Below, piece by piece: positions 5,339 to 11,314 of a stretch of DNA of 11,314 bases (its first letter is position 1; each line of letters starts with the position of its first letter). The notes under the pieces were generated by a model, which was given only the letters and a program-made list of their open reading frames with translations, searched no databases and was not told where the DNA came from. Made by a program: the position numbers and the translations under genes. Origin of the DNA: GWA1-54-10 sp964349675 (GTDB lineage: Bacteria > Patescibacteriota > Minisyncoccia > Phycocordibacterales > SBAW01). The stretch covers positions 1-11,314 of the forward strand of contig CAYGHD010000020.1 in the NCBI GenBank assembly GCA_964349675.1. Reading direction: 5' to 3'.

Positions 5339-6562
5339 CTAATAGATGGTGAAGGTGCCACTTTCTGCCACAGGAGCCCCCCACGCGCCGTCATAATTGC
5401 TCTGGAGTGACGCGCGGATTTTGTAGAACCCTGGCTGCAAAAGTATCCCGCACAAACCGTTTGGATACTGCATGGTGCAGGCATAGTTTGGGTTCGCTGG
5501 CGGAATCGCCCATTGGTACGTACCGTAGTTTTCAGAAGTCATGGCAATGGTCCCTATTTTGTTGCCCGCCTGTGTATAGAGGTCAAAAGCCAGCATATTG
5601 CCATACCCGCTTGTATTGCCATTCCATGCAATGGACATGGTTTGACCGCGCTGATAGCTTTGCCCAGCCGCAGGGGATGTAATGGTGAGCGCGTTATTGC
5701 TGTATTGGCTCGTAACCGTCACTGTTTTTGCATCGCTTTGGCCGTTTGCGTTCAATACATAGATTTGGTAATTGCCCGGCAAGACCTGACTTACCGGCCC
5801 ATAGCAGCGCACTGAGCTGTCGTAGCCACAGCGGGTTATGTTCTCGGTTGGGATGGTGAAGTAAAGGAGTGTGCCATTGTTGAATGACGGGACGTGCAGC
5901 ACTTCGGTCGTACCAAAACGGATAGTATTGTCATTGGTAAACCCAGTACCTAATAGAGAAATCTGTGTTCCCACAGGAGCTTGCGCTGGTGTGACTGAGA
6001 AGATTTTAGGAGCTGCGAGAACCCCCTGCCCTGTGCCCGTAACCGTAAAGGTCGCGGTTGTTGGTGAAAGCGAAGTCAACAGTACCGTGTAGCCTTGGAA
6101 TGCTGCAGACTGCCCGAGCGTGAGCACGAACGTCTGCTGCGGTGCGTAAATTGCCATGCAGTACGTGCCAGGCATGCACCCAGCGGTAAGCAAGACCTCT
6201 GCAGAAGTTGGCTGTATATAACCCCAAGAAAGCTGCGGACTTACTTGTTTAAGCTGCACAGCCAGCCCACCTTGGTACTGTTGTGCGCTCTGCCCCACGG
6301 AAAGCGAGAATGATGAATTTAGATAAAACGTGCCGCCAGAGACAGGCGGAAGAGGCGTCGGCGAGGACGCATACCCATAGAGGGCATTTTGTACGCGGGC
6401 AATAATTGCGGGGTCAATATTAAATGACTGGAGCAGTCCAAGCACTGCCTGTATCTGCGGCACACTCAAGTTTGAAGCCTGCGCAACAGACACCGGAGAG
6501 AGAAATAGCACTCCTGCAGCAAAGAAACCGAAGGCATATTTTTGCATAGTCATAGCGCGCAT
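5339..6562 (-). CDS. Secreted TIG/Kre9-like surface protein, 407 residues
   Basis: Probably exported. Residues 1-29 form a signal peptide (MRAMTMQKYAFGFFAAGVLF..., predicted cut after VAQA). Next is an element SVPQIQAVLGLLQSFNIDP at about 33-51 that I associate with Parcubacteria secreted proteins. It is followed by a beta-rich section (about 78-175) containing two related FxLxxGQSA strands, an IPT/TIG Ig-like domain (about 185-284, PKIFSVTPAQAPVGTQISLLGTGF), and a C-terminal domain (about 291-407, ITSPAAGQSYQRGQTMSIAW) like the Kre9/KNH fold. Cys pairs suggest disulfides. The frame is open to an ATG at 6652, but I chose 6562: the promoter at 6584-6612 would start transcription near 6577, and the longer form would bury the signal peptide. 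Starts at 6553 or 6547 are equally compatible. Function unknown, probably binding or adhesion. Confidence 0.85.
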   Translation of the reverse strand: MRAMTMQKYAFGFFAAGVLFLSPVSVAQASNLSVPQIQAVLGLLQSFNIDPAIIARVQNALYGYASSPTPLPPVSGGTFYLNSSFSLSVGQSAQQYQGGLAVQLKQVSPQLSWGYIQPTSAEVLLTAGCMPGTYCMAIYAPQQTFVLTLGQSAAFQGYTVLLTSLSPTTATFTVTGTGQGVLAAPKIFSVTPAQAPVGTQISLLGTGFTNDNTIRFGTTEVLHVPSFNNGTLLYFTIPTENITRCGYDSSVRCYGPVSQVLPGNYQIYVLNANGQSDAKTVTVTSQYSNNALTITSPAAGQSYQRGQTMSIAWNGNTSGYGNMLAFDLYTQAGNKIGTIAMTSENYGTYQWAIPPANPNYACTMQYPNGLCGILLQPGFYKIRASLQSNYDGAWGAPVAESGTFTIY

Positions 6563-6583
6563 ATCGTTATCCAATATGAGTCT

Positions 6584-6612
6584 ATAATACCACTTTGTTG
6601 CACAAAAGACAA
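6584..6612 (-). promoter_or_regulatory. Promoter of the 407-residue secreted protein gene
   Basis: Minus-strand TTGTCT (6607-6612, 4 of 6) and TATTAT (6584-6589, 5 of 6) are separated by exactly 17 bp, just beyond the stop of the upstream 921-residue gene. It predicts a start near 6577 and a leader of about 15 nt. This decides the start codon at or below 6562. Confidence 0.65.
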
Positions 6613-6635
6613 TAGCTCCGACCGCGCCTGCGGAT

Positions 6636-9401
6636 TTATCGTACAATCCCAAGCTGGATAAACAGAGTAGCCAATGTGTCTATCACAAGGGCTCCCGGCG
6701 CCATAAGGACGCTTGCTAAAAGCGTCGATGTTGTTTCTTTGTGCAACCCAACGCCCGGAGTGCAGGTAATCGTGCGTGGGCTTTGCTGCAGTGTCGCGTT
6801 TGCTCCGCCTGTTGCATCTATAGCGTACAGGGTGAGCGTATGTGCCTTGCCGTCTTTGAGCATTGCAGGGGTTGGAATAGTGAATCCATGATTGCCGGTG
6901 ATGCGCATTACATTGTTTACATCAGCGCGAGGCATCGAAGCATCGCCTGCAGCCAACATCACACTCCCCTCATAGACACGGATTTTAATTGATGCGTTTT
7001 GATCGTCGGGATCATACGCCCAGCCTTTGAGCTCGGTGCAATTGGCTATGTCAAAATATCCAAAAGGTGTTTTGTTTGCGCCAGCAGCCTGCACTGCAGG
7101 GACAGGCGCCGCACCAACAGTCGCGCTCGCCGATTTAAGTATCACGGGAGTGTTGTTTTGTTGAAATCCAATAAGTGCGAAAGCGTACAATCCCGGCGGG
7201 AGCATGAATGTATATGACGCATTTGCGCGCTGCACTTTATATGAATCTACCGTCTTCCCGTCCGACGTGACCACATTTACTTGCGTCCATCCATCTTTAC
7301 TATTGGCGCTCTGCCATGACACAGAGACGCCGCAGGTCTTCTGCCCAGAAGAAACCGTGCATGCCGTTGCCGCAATGGAGCCGCTGAGGGTTTGTGTGGG
7401 GGCGCTTATTGCTGGCATTGGCGCTGGAGTTGGTGTTGGTGTTGGTGTTGGGCTTTTTGGGACTGCGGGTCCTGAAGCTCGTGGCGCACACTCCCCATCC
7501 CCCGCGCGAGAAAAACGGTACTGCGCAGGGTTGGTGTTGCTCTTGCTCCACCATTGCCAGTGATTGCCGTTCGGGTCACTGCCGCCGGTGCAGTACTGCG
7601 TCCACTGTATCCCTTTGTATATCCAGCCAGCAAAAATTTGATTAGGAGACACCGATGCGTCATACAAACCAAACACACTTTCCCCGAGCGGAATTTTTAC
7701 CTTAAGCGTACCGGAGGACTGTGTTGCATTAACCACTAACGTGCGCTCTGGGACAATAGTCGTTGAAGTATTGATATACCGGACCTTCACGGTTGTCTGT
7801 TTTGCGCTACTAGACCAAGTCACGGTCACTGGACACACAGGGGTAGTATATCCGTCGACGCCTTGCATCTCGCAGACACCGTCTGGGGTGGCTTCTATTT
7901 TACCTTTTGCACTTGTTGCAACAGTCGGTTTTGCGGCTGCAACAAGCGTAGGAGCGGCACAGAGGCCGTCACCCGGGCGGACAAAACGGTATTGCGCCGG
8001 GTTGGTGTTGCTCTTTTCCCACCACTGCCAATGTTTACCATTTGGATCACTGCCGCCGGTACAGTACTGCGTCCATGCTACCGCGACAACAGCACTGTCT
8101 TTGGTTATTGCGCTCACCAGCGTGGTTGAATCGCTGATTGCAACGACCTTATTGCCGTTGCGCGAAACACCAAATACCATGTCCCACGCGAGCCCTCCGG
8201 TAATATCTGGGAAAGACGCACTGCTCCATGCTTTACCTTGATCAAAAGAGAATGGTAGCCGCGTTGGCCCATCAAAATCAAATCCACCAAACGTTGGAGG
8301 GAAATTCCCCGCAACCCCCGCCAACATAAGCGAGCCATTGCCCGCAAGCGCTTTAATGCTGGTAGTAACGCGGTCAGTATAGTTTTGACTAACTGGAACT
8401 GACGCACTAGACCATGAAGTGCCTCCATCTGTTGTTTTATATATTTTGTTATACAGCGTCACAAGCATGGTGGCGCCGTTGCCGGGAGCTGCCATACTGG
8501 TAATCCCCTCGCCAAAATCACGCTCATTCCAAGAAACACCGCCGTCGCGCGAGAAAAAAAGTCGGCTCGTTTCTGACACAACACCATTGCTTGAGCCGAC
8601 AAGCATGATGGTATTGCCGTCGTCTGAATATGCAGGTGGCAGGGTCATACTCAGCGCTTTGCGCTGTGAGCCGCCCTTCCATTCTTTAGATTTAAACCAA
8701 GAGTTGCCCCCATCATTTGAAATCCAAATAGATTGGCATGCGCCCGAGCAGGCGTCGTCGCCACTCCAATTTGCCACATAGAGCAACTTGCCACCATCGC
8801 GCGAGAGTGTGTAGAGGGGACCCCATTCATCCATCGACATTCTCTTTACTCGGCAGGCTTGATCAAAACAACGGCTTGATACATAGCGCGCATTGTCGCC
8901 ACCCGCAACGGGGAACGTGAGCCCACCCCACGTCGCACCATTATCAAACGACACCTTAAGCGCATATCCAGTGTGCACAACCCCACCCACATTTTGATAC
9001 ACAGGCTCTATCGCAAAAAATCTGCTCCCGTCGCCCGACACCGCACCAAAACGGAAGCCGCCGTTTGGATATGAGCCGGACGCATAGGTCCGGTCTGTCC
9101 ATGTGGCACCACCGTCAACAGATACAAAATATCCCGGCTCAAACGCGGTGGTATTGGTGTATGCGACAAGCGTAGAGCCGTCGTCAGACAAAGCGACTGC
9201 TTTTGCCCTAAATATCTCGCCTGCTTTTGTAAAATTATAGAGCGCGCCGCCGCCTGTTTGACGCACCAGCGAGCCCTTGGTCCAGGTGGTTTCTGCAGCA
9301 GACGCAAAGGAAAACGTAAAAAATATAAATCCAAGCACACTCGCTGCACACAACGTACGTAGAACATACAGGGCAGCGTGTCTTGGAGCGAAACTTTTCA
9401 T
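6636..9401 (-). CDS. Large secreted Asp-box (BNR) beta-propeller protein with duplicated aromatic-rich cassette, 921 residues
   Basis: The signal peptide is about residues 1-35 (hydrophobic VLGFIFFTFSFASA). Residues 37-440 carry six clear Asp boxes (S/T-x-D-x-G-x-x-W): 94-101, 151-158, 228-235, 284-291, 323-330 and 385-392. These alternate with SDDGSTLVA-type strands, as in sialidase/Ycf48-like beta-propellers. Two 40-residue cassettes beginning WTQYCTGGSDPNG (443-482, 600-639) are each followed by an Ig-like module with a Cys pair. A Pro-Thr linker (about 640-670) precedes the second module. The domain at 776-881 (LKGWAYDPDDQ..., GNHGFTIPTP, KDGKAHTLTLYAID) is a type common in bacterial secreted proteins. 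The C-terminus is a hydrophobic tail ending QLGIVR. No sialidase catalytic Arg triad can be assigned, so a binding role is more likely than hydrolysis. The start is the only ATG that precedes the signal peptide; its ribosome binding site is weak. Confidence 0.88.
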   Translation of the reverse strand: MKSFAPRHAALYVLRTLCAASVLGFIFFTFSFASAAETTWTKGSLVRQTGGGALYNFTKAGEIFRAKAVALSDDGSTLVAYTNTTAFEPGYFVSVDGGATWTDRTYASGSYPNGGFRFGAVSGDGSRFFAIEPVYQNVGGVVHTGYALKVSFDNGATWGGLTFPVAGGDNARYVSSRCFDQACRVKRMSMDEWGPLYTLSRDGGKLLYVANWSGDDACSGACQSIWISNDGGNSWFKSKEWKGGSQRKALSMTLPPAYSDDGNTIMLVGSSNGVVSETSRLFFSRDGGVSWNERDFGEGITSMAAPGNGATMLVTLYNKIYKTTDGGTSWSSASVPVSQNYTDRVTTSIKALAGNGSLMLAGVAGNFPPTFGGFDFDGPTRLPFSFDQGKAWSSASFPDITGGLAWDMVFGVSRNGNKVVAISDSTTLVSAITKDSAVVAVAWTQYCTGGSDPNGKHWQWWEKSNTNPAQYRFVRPGDGLCAAPTLVAAAKPTVATSAKGKIEATPDGVCEMQGVDGYTTPVCPVTVTWSSSAKQTTVKVRYINTSTTIVPERTLVVNATQSSGTLKVKIPLGESVFGLYDASVSPNQIFAGWIYKGIQWTQYCTGGSDPNGNHWQWWSKSNTNPAQYRFSRAGDGECAPRASGPAVPKSPTPTPTPTPAPMPAISAPTQTLSGSIAATACTVSSGQKTCGVSVSWQSANSKDGWTQVNVVTSDGKTVDSYKVQRANASYTFMLPPGLYAFALIGFQQNNTPVILKSASATVGAAPVPAVQAAGANKTPFGYFDIANCTELKGWAYDPDDQNASIKIRVYEGSVMLAAGDASMPRADVNNVMRITGNHGFTIPTPAMLKDGKAHTLTLYAIDATGGANATLQQSPRTITCTPGVGLHKETTSTLLASVLMAPGALVIDTLATLFIQLGIVR
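7426..7455 (-). repeat. In-frame hexanucleotide repeat encoding the Pro-Thr linker
   Basis: GGAGTT, three perfect GGTGTT units and GGGCTT in a row (plus sense) encode the PTPTPT linker of the 921-residue protein. Because the unit is 6 bp, slippage would change linker length by two residues without breaking the frame. Confidence 0.75.
7485..7604 (-). repeat. Second copy of the aromatic-rich 40-residue cassette (residues 600-639)
   Basis: This 120-bp segment encodes a cassette starting WTQYCTGGSDPNGNHWQWW and ending GDGECA. It is 471 bp from the first copy. The two share most residues, including 2 Cys, 4 Trp, 2 Tyr and 1 Phe, and the DNA is also visibly similar, indicating segmental duplication. 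Confidence 0.85.
7956..8075 (-). repeat. First copy of the aromatic-rich 40-residue cassette (residues 443-482)
   Basis: It encodes a cassette starting WTQYCTGGSDPNGKHWQWW and ending GDGLCA, directly after the propeller. Only about 5 of 40 residues differ from the copy at 7485-7604. It is followed by a Cys-paired Ig-like module, giving a duplicated two-part unit of about 157 residues. Confidence 0.85.
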
Positions 9402-9432
9402 ACGTCTACTTTTTATAAAGGTTACTAAAAAT

Positions 9433-9459
9433 AAAAAACGAAAGAGGGCACTTGCCCTC
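9433..9459 (-). terminator. Intrinsic terminator or attenuator in front of the 921-residue gene
   Basis: Minus-strand GAGGGC, loop AAGT, GCCCTC, followed by TTTCGTTTTTTATTTTT. It lies between the candidate promoter at 9492-9519 and the ATG at 9401, so it could attenuate that gene or serve as a back-up terminator for the gene at 9603-10892. Confidence 0.7.
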
Positions 9460-9491
9460 CGTATCGGAAAACAAGCGCCCTGTTGCTGATA

Positions 9492-9519
9492 ACTATATAC
9501 CTCCCCTCCTACTCCACAA
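9492..9519 (-). promoter_or_regulatory. Candidate promoter upstream of the 921-residue gene
   Basis: Minus-strand TTGTGG (9514-9519, 3 of 6) and TATAGT (9492-9497, 5 of 6) with a 16-bp spacer. It lies between the two hairpins of the 9402-9602 intergenic region. A second AT-rich -10-like TATAAA at 9412-9417 lies closer to the gene but lacks a good -35. Confidence 0.45.
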
Positions 9520-9540
9520 GTCCAGTGCTGGGGATAACAA

Positions 9541-9580
9541 TATAATCCCGCCGGAGCTAATAGCTACCAGCGGGATTATA
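9541..9580 (-). terminator. Long hairpin terminator after the 429-residue gene
   Basis: TATAATCCCGC (9541-9551) pairs perfectly with GCGGGATTATA (9570-9580). The interior also folds (GG-AGCT/AGCT-CC around AAT), giving a 40-nt near-continuous hairpin 22 bp after the stop. The T-rich tail on minus is imperfect (TTATATTGTT), so the stem rather than the tract is the main evidence. Confidence 0.65.
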
Positions 9581-9602
9581 TAGATCTTATTTGTCGCTGC
9601 GA

Positions 9603-10892
9603 CTAGTAGATCCCGAGATTGAGGAACATATCTGACAGCACATCTACTGCGACACTAAAGGGAACCGCTACTGCAGCGAGCAGCATGTTGTTGGTCGCAC
9701 CACCTTCCGCGTCTGCTGAAGATGTTTTAGGAAGCGTGTATCTTACTACTGCAGAGCAGTTAATAGAGCCTCCAGCGCCAGTGACAGTCATCACCCATTT
9801 TTTGGTAAATGGTACAGACTGGCCAGTGTACTCCACGGTTTGCACCATTGACCCTTTAAGGGCAACTGAACCTTCGCCTTCAATAGTTGCAGCCGTTGCA
9901 TTTTTTGAAAGCCAAGTAATGGTGACTGGTTGGCCAAATTTACGCGTAAGCTCAGACGGCGCAATGTTGCAGTATGGACGCAGCACCGGAATCGTGTTTT
10001 TTACTACAAGCGTTGCCCGGGTCAGCATGGTTGGCAACACACTTTGTTTTGAGGCATGGAATTTTGATAGATCGAACACAAGTACCGTGTACGTCCCCGA
10101 TCGGACACCTCTGGAATTGTTTGCACCTCCAAAAGGCGCTTTCCATGCACCTTTTACAACCTGCGCACTCGCATTTTGATTGTGTGGCGCATTTCCAGCA
10201 ATCGCTGCATTTACGCTTTTCCAATCAACCCCACCAGCATAATCCCCGGGAAGCAAAAACACCTGAAGGGATGTTGCGCCGGTTGCAGTGCCAGTAACGA
10301 TAAACTCTTCTGTTGTTTGAGATAAAGCGCTCTGGTCAACTGCGGCAGTTGCGACTACGGAGTCTGTAACCACCAACACTGCCTTGGTTAGTACGGTTGG
10401 CAGCACATTAGGAGTCACTGCTGGCTTATAGTCTGAGAGATTGAATATGAGGAGCGTATACGTCCCCATAGGCACACCTGCCCCATTGCCTGACTTCACA
10501 AATGCAGCCACCCATTTGCCCTTTACTACTTTTGCAGTCGAGTTTTGGCTGTAGGGAGCATTTCCAGCAATCGCTGCATTTACGCTTTTCCAATCAACCG
10601 CGCCGGTATAGTCCCCGGGGAGCAAAAACACCTGAAGGGATGTTGCGCCGGTTGCAGTGCCCGTAATGCGAAATTCTTTTGTAGTTTGCAGTAAAGAATT
10701 CTGGTCAACAAACGCAGCAGCTCCTCCTTGGGCACCATTGTCCAAATAGGAAGCGACTCTTGTTGTCTGCCCAAGCACTTCAGCGCGCGCAGGAGCAACC
10801 ACTGTTAAGAATATAAAAACCGAAGCGGCGGCTAGAGAAAGAACGCGCACCCGCGTTAAAGCAGAACCGACAGAACGTATGCTGTTGTTCAT
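9603..10892 (-). CDS. Secreted protein with tandem duplicated domains and an Ig-like domain, 429 residues
   Basis: The signal peptide is about residues 1-37 (hydrophobic VLSLAAASVFIFLTVVA, predicted cut after ARA). Two tandem copies of a ~120-residue beta-rich domain follow (about 58-176 and 181-298, period 123), each holding FxxTGTATGATSLQVFLLPG, then DWKSVNAAIAGNAP and a GTYTxLxF strand. An Ig-like domain (about 304-388) with Cys308 and Cys379 has the TITWLSKNATAATI pattern common in Parcubacteria secreted proteins. The C-terminal hydrophobic tail ends FLNLGIY. The start is supported by AGGA 6 nt upstream and by the signal peptide. The repeat domain is not recognised and no catalytic motif is seen. 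Likely a surface or extracellular structural or binding protein. It sits in its own unit between terminator-like hairpins. Confidence 0.88.
   Translation of the reverse strand: MNNSIRSVGSALTRVRVLSLAAASVFIFLTVVAPARAEVLGQTTRVASYLDNGAQGGAAAFVDQNSLLQTTKEFRITGTATGATSLQVFLLPGDYTGAVDWKSVNAAIAGNAPYSQNSTAKVVKGKWVAAFVKSGNGAGVPMGTYTLLIFNLSDYKPAVTPNVLPTVLTKAVLVVTDSVVATAAVDQSALSQTTEEFIVTGTATGATSLQVFLLPGDYAGGVDWKSVNAAIAGNAPHNQNASAQVVKGAWKAPFGGANNSRGVRSGTYTVLVFDLSKFHASKQSVLPTMLTRATLVVKNTIPVLRPYCNIAPSELTRKFGQPVTITWLSKNATAATIEGEGSVALKGSMVQTVEYTGQSVPFTKKWVMTVTGAGGSINCSAVVRYTLPKTSSADAEGGATNNMLLAAVAVPFSVAVDVLSDMFLNLGIY
10189..10292 (-). repeat. Near-identical 104-bp core, copy in the second domain
   Basis: It matches 10558-10661 base for base at a 369-bp offset except for about 6 substitutions clustered in the middle. 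It encodes the TGATSLQVFLLPG to NAAIAGNAP section of the second tandem domain. The surrounding repeat DNA is more diverged. Confidence 0.9.
10558..10661 (-). repeat. Near-identical 104-bp core, copy in the first domain
   Basis: Partner of 10189-10292, encoding the same protein section in the first tandem domain. The 369-bp period equals 123 codons, so the duplication is in frame. Confidence 0.9.
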
Positions 10893-10899
10893 GATAATT

Positions 10900-10915
10900 C
10901 CTACTAAAGATTAAT
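10900..10915 (-). promoter_or_regulatory. 16-bp leader element shared with tuf
   Basis: Minus-strand ATTAATCTTTAGTAGG, 15 of 16 bases identical to the element before tuf (5189-5204) and 7 nt before this gene's ATG. Its right half supplies the AGGA ribosome binding site. In the 123 bp between 10893 and 11015 I see no convincing -35/-10 pair; AATAAT at 10935-10940 is the best -10. Confidence 0.45.
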
Positions 10916-10980
10916 TACGCAATCGCCCAAGTTAATTATTGAGCGTCCTGCTGCTGCTTACAGTAGCACCCATATCTTGC

Positions 10981-10999
10981 AAAAACCCGCACGGTGGGG
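10981..10999 (-). terminator. Possible weak terminator after the rightmost gene
   Basis: Minus-strand CCCCACCGTGCGGG followed by TTTTTGC, 16 bp after the stop at 11016. The stem is short and has one C-A mismatch on minus, so support is limited to position and T-run. Confidence 0.3.
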
Positions 11000-11015
11000 A
11001 TAACATAAAAACCAA

Positions 11016-11314
11016 CTATCTTGCCGCCCTCCAAAGCACTTCAAACAACGCGCGCTGGCTCTGCACCGCCGTGTCGCTTTTAACTCGAACTATCATGGCC
11101 TCTGGCTCATAAAAGTTAAAGCTCACACTACCTGGGCGGATGCTTACTGTTACTAAATCGCCAATACCAGGAATAACGCGTGACTCATTGTCGATAACAC
11201 TTTCTTCCCTATTATGACGAACATCTTCCTCTGTCCCGATGTAGCGTAGTTTGACGTTCTTTTCTTTACGCAACGCCTCCCATTCTTCAATACGCCCCTC
11301 GTACAACTCGACCC
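11016..11314 (-). CDS. 3' end of an unidentified protein, possibly a TrmB-like regulator
   Basis: This is a partial gene. The frame is open to the window edge (…VELYEGRIEEWEALRKEK), so no start is assigned; a TTG near 11306 is unlikely to be the real start. The 99 visible residues include a charged helical stretch, then a beta-rich section (GIGDLVTVSIRPGSVSFNFY, EPEAMIVRVKS) and a final helix ending ALFEVLWRAAR. The pattern of a short beta strand, EPxAxIV, a T/Q-rich turn and F-x-x-LW-x-x-A at the extreme C-terminus resembles C-terminal ligand-binding parts of TrmB-family transcription regulators common in archaea and Patescibacteria. This is a guess from pattern. It is cytoplasmic in character, unlike the secreted-protein genes that follow. 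TAG stop. Confidence 0.6.
   Translation of the reverse strand, partial: VELYEGRIEEWEALRKEKNVKLRYIGTEEDVRHNREESVIDNESRVIPGIGDLVTVSIRPGSVSFNFYEPEAMIVRVKSDTAVQSQRALFEVLWRAAR

Noticed and set aside
6563..6652. Upstream ATG at 6652 for the 407-residue protein
   Set aside because: It would overlap the end of the previous gene, lie upstream of a well-spaced promoter (6584-6612), and place 30 residues before the signal peptide.
7956..8075. CRISPR or mobile-element repeat
   Set aside because: The repeats here are in-frame protein-coding duplications without spacers, inverted ends or transposase genes.
9529..9539. DnaA box or origin
   Set aside because: TTATCCCCA differs by one base from the TTATCCACA box, but only two distant copies occur, with no box cluster, AT-rich unwinding region or dnaA/dnaN nearby.
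595..11314. Recoded TGA (as in Gracilibacteria/Absconditabacteria)
   Set aside because: All genes end in TAA or TAG, which raised the question, but Trp is read from TGG, proteins have normal lengths, and composition is not AT-rich. The small sample explains the absence of TGA stops.

Overview
The window looks like part of a chromosome from a Candidate Phyla Radiation (Patescibacteria) bacterium, most likely a Parcubacteria/Kaiserbacteria-type lineage. The ribosomal proteins are clearly bacterial. Next to them lie secreted proteins of a style I associate with that group: a short N-terminal element of the form 'LSVPQIQAVLGLLQSFNID', Ig-like domains with a TITW...NATAATI...C.V pattern, an IPT/TIG domain, Asp-box repeats and a Pro-Thr linker. 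The lineage is an inference from protein style, not from a search. The standard genetic code fits.

Layout: apart from one small plus-strand gene at the left edge, everything reads on the minus strand, so transcription runs from right to left. From the right edge: the 3' end of an unidentified gene (possibly a TrmB-like regulator, 11016-11314); a 429-residue secreted protein with two near-identical tandem domains (9603-10892); a 921-residue secreted Asp-box beta-propeller with a duplicated aromatic-rich cassette (6636-9401); a 407-residue secreted TIG/Kre9-like protein (5339-6562); tuf (EF-Tu); rpsJ (S10); a ~380 bp non-coding interval; then rplC-rplD-rplW-rplB (L3, L4, L23, L2). A bidirectional terminator at 560-589 separates rplB from the convergent plus-strand gene (64-543).

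How it works together: tuf-rpsJ and rplC-D-W-B are pieces of the classical str/S10 arrangement, but here the S10 block is cut twice. A 32-bp perfect palindrome with a T-run terminates after rpsJ, and an intrinsic terminator follows rplB directly, where rpsS, rplV and others usually continue. The interval between rpsJ and rplC holds a candidate promoter, a hairpin plus T-run, a multi-helix foldable element, a second intrinsic terminator and a second promoter next to rplC. This is either an independent small RNA of roughly 190 nt or a ribosomal-protein attenuation leader, and it is the most promising undescribed item in the window.

The three secreted-protein genes appear to be mostly separate transcription units, each with its own promoter- or terminator-like signals. 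They look like surface or extracellular proteins. Two of them end in a similar hydrophobic C-terminal tail finishing in LGI(V/Y), which may be a sorting or anchoring signal. I see no tRNA or rRNA gene, IS element, CRISPR array or prophage.
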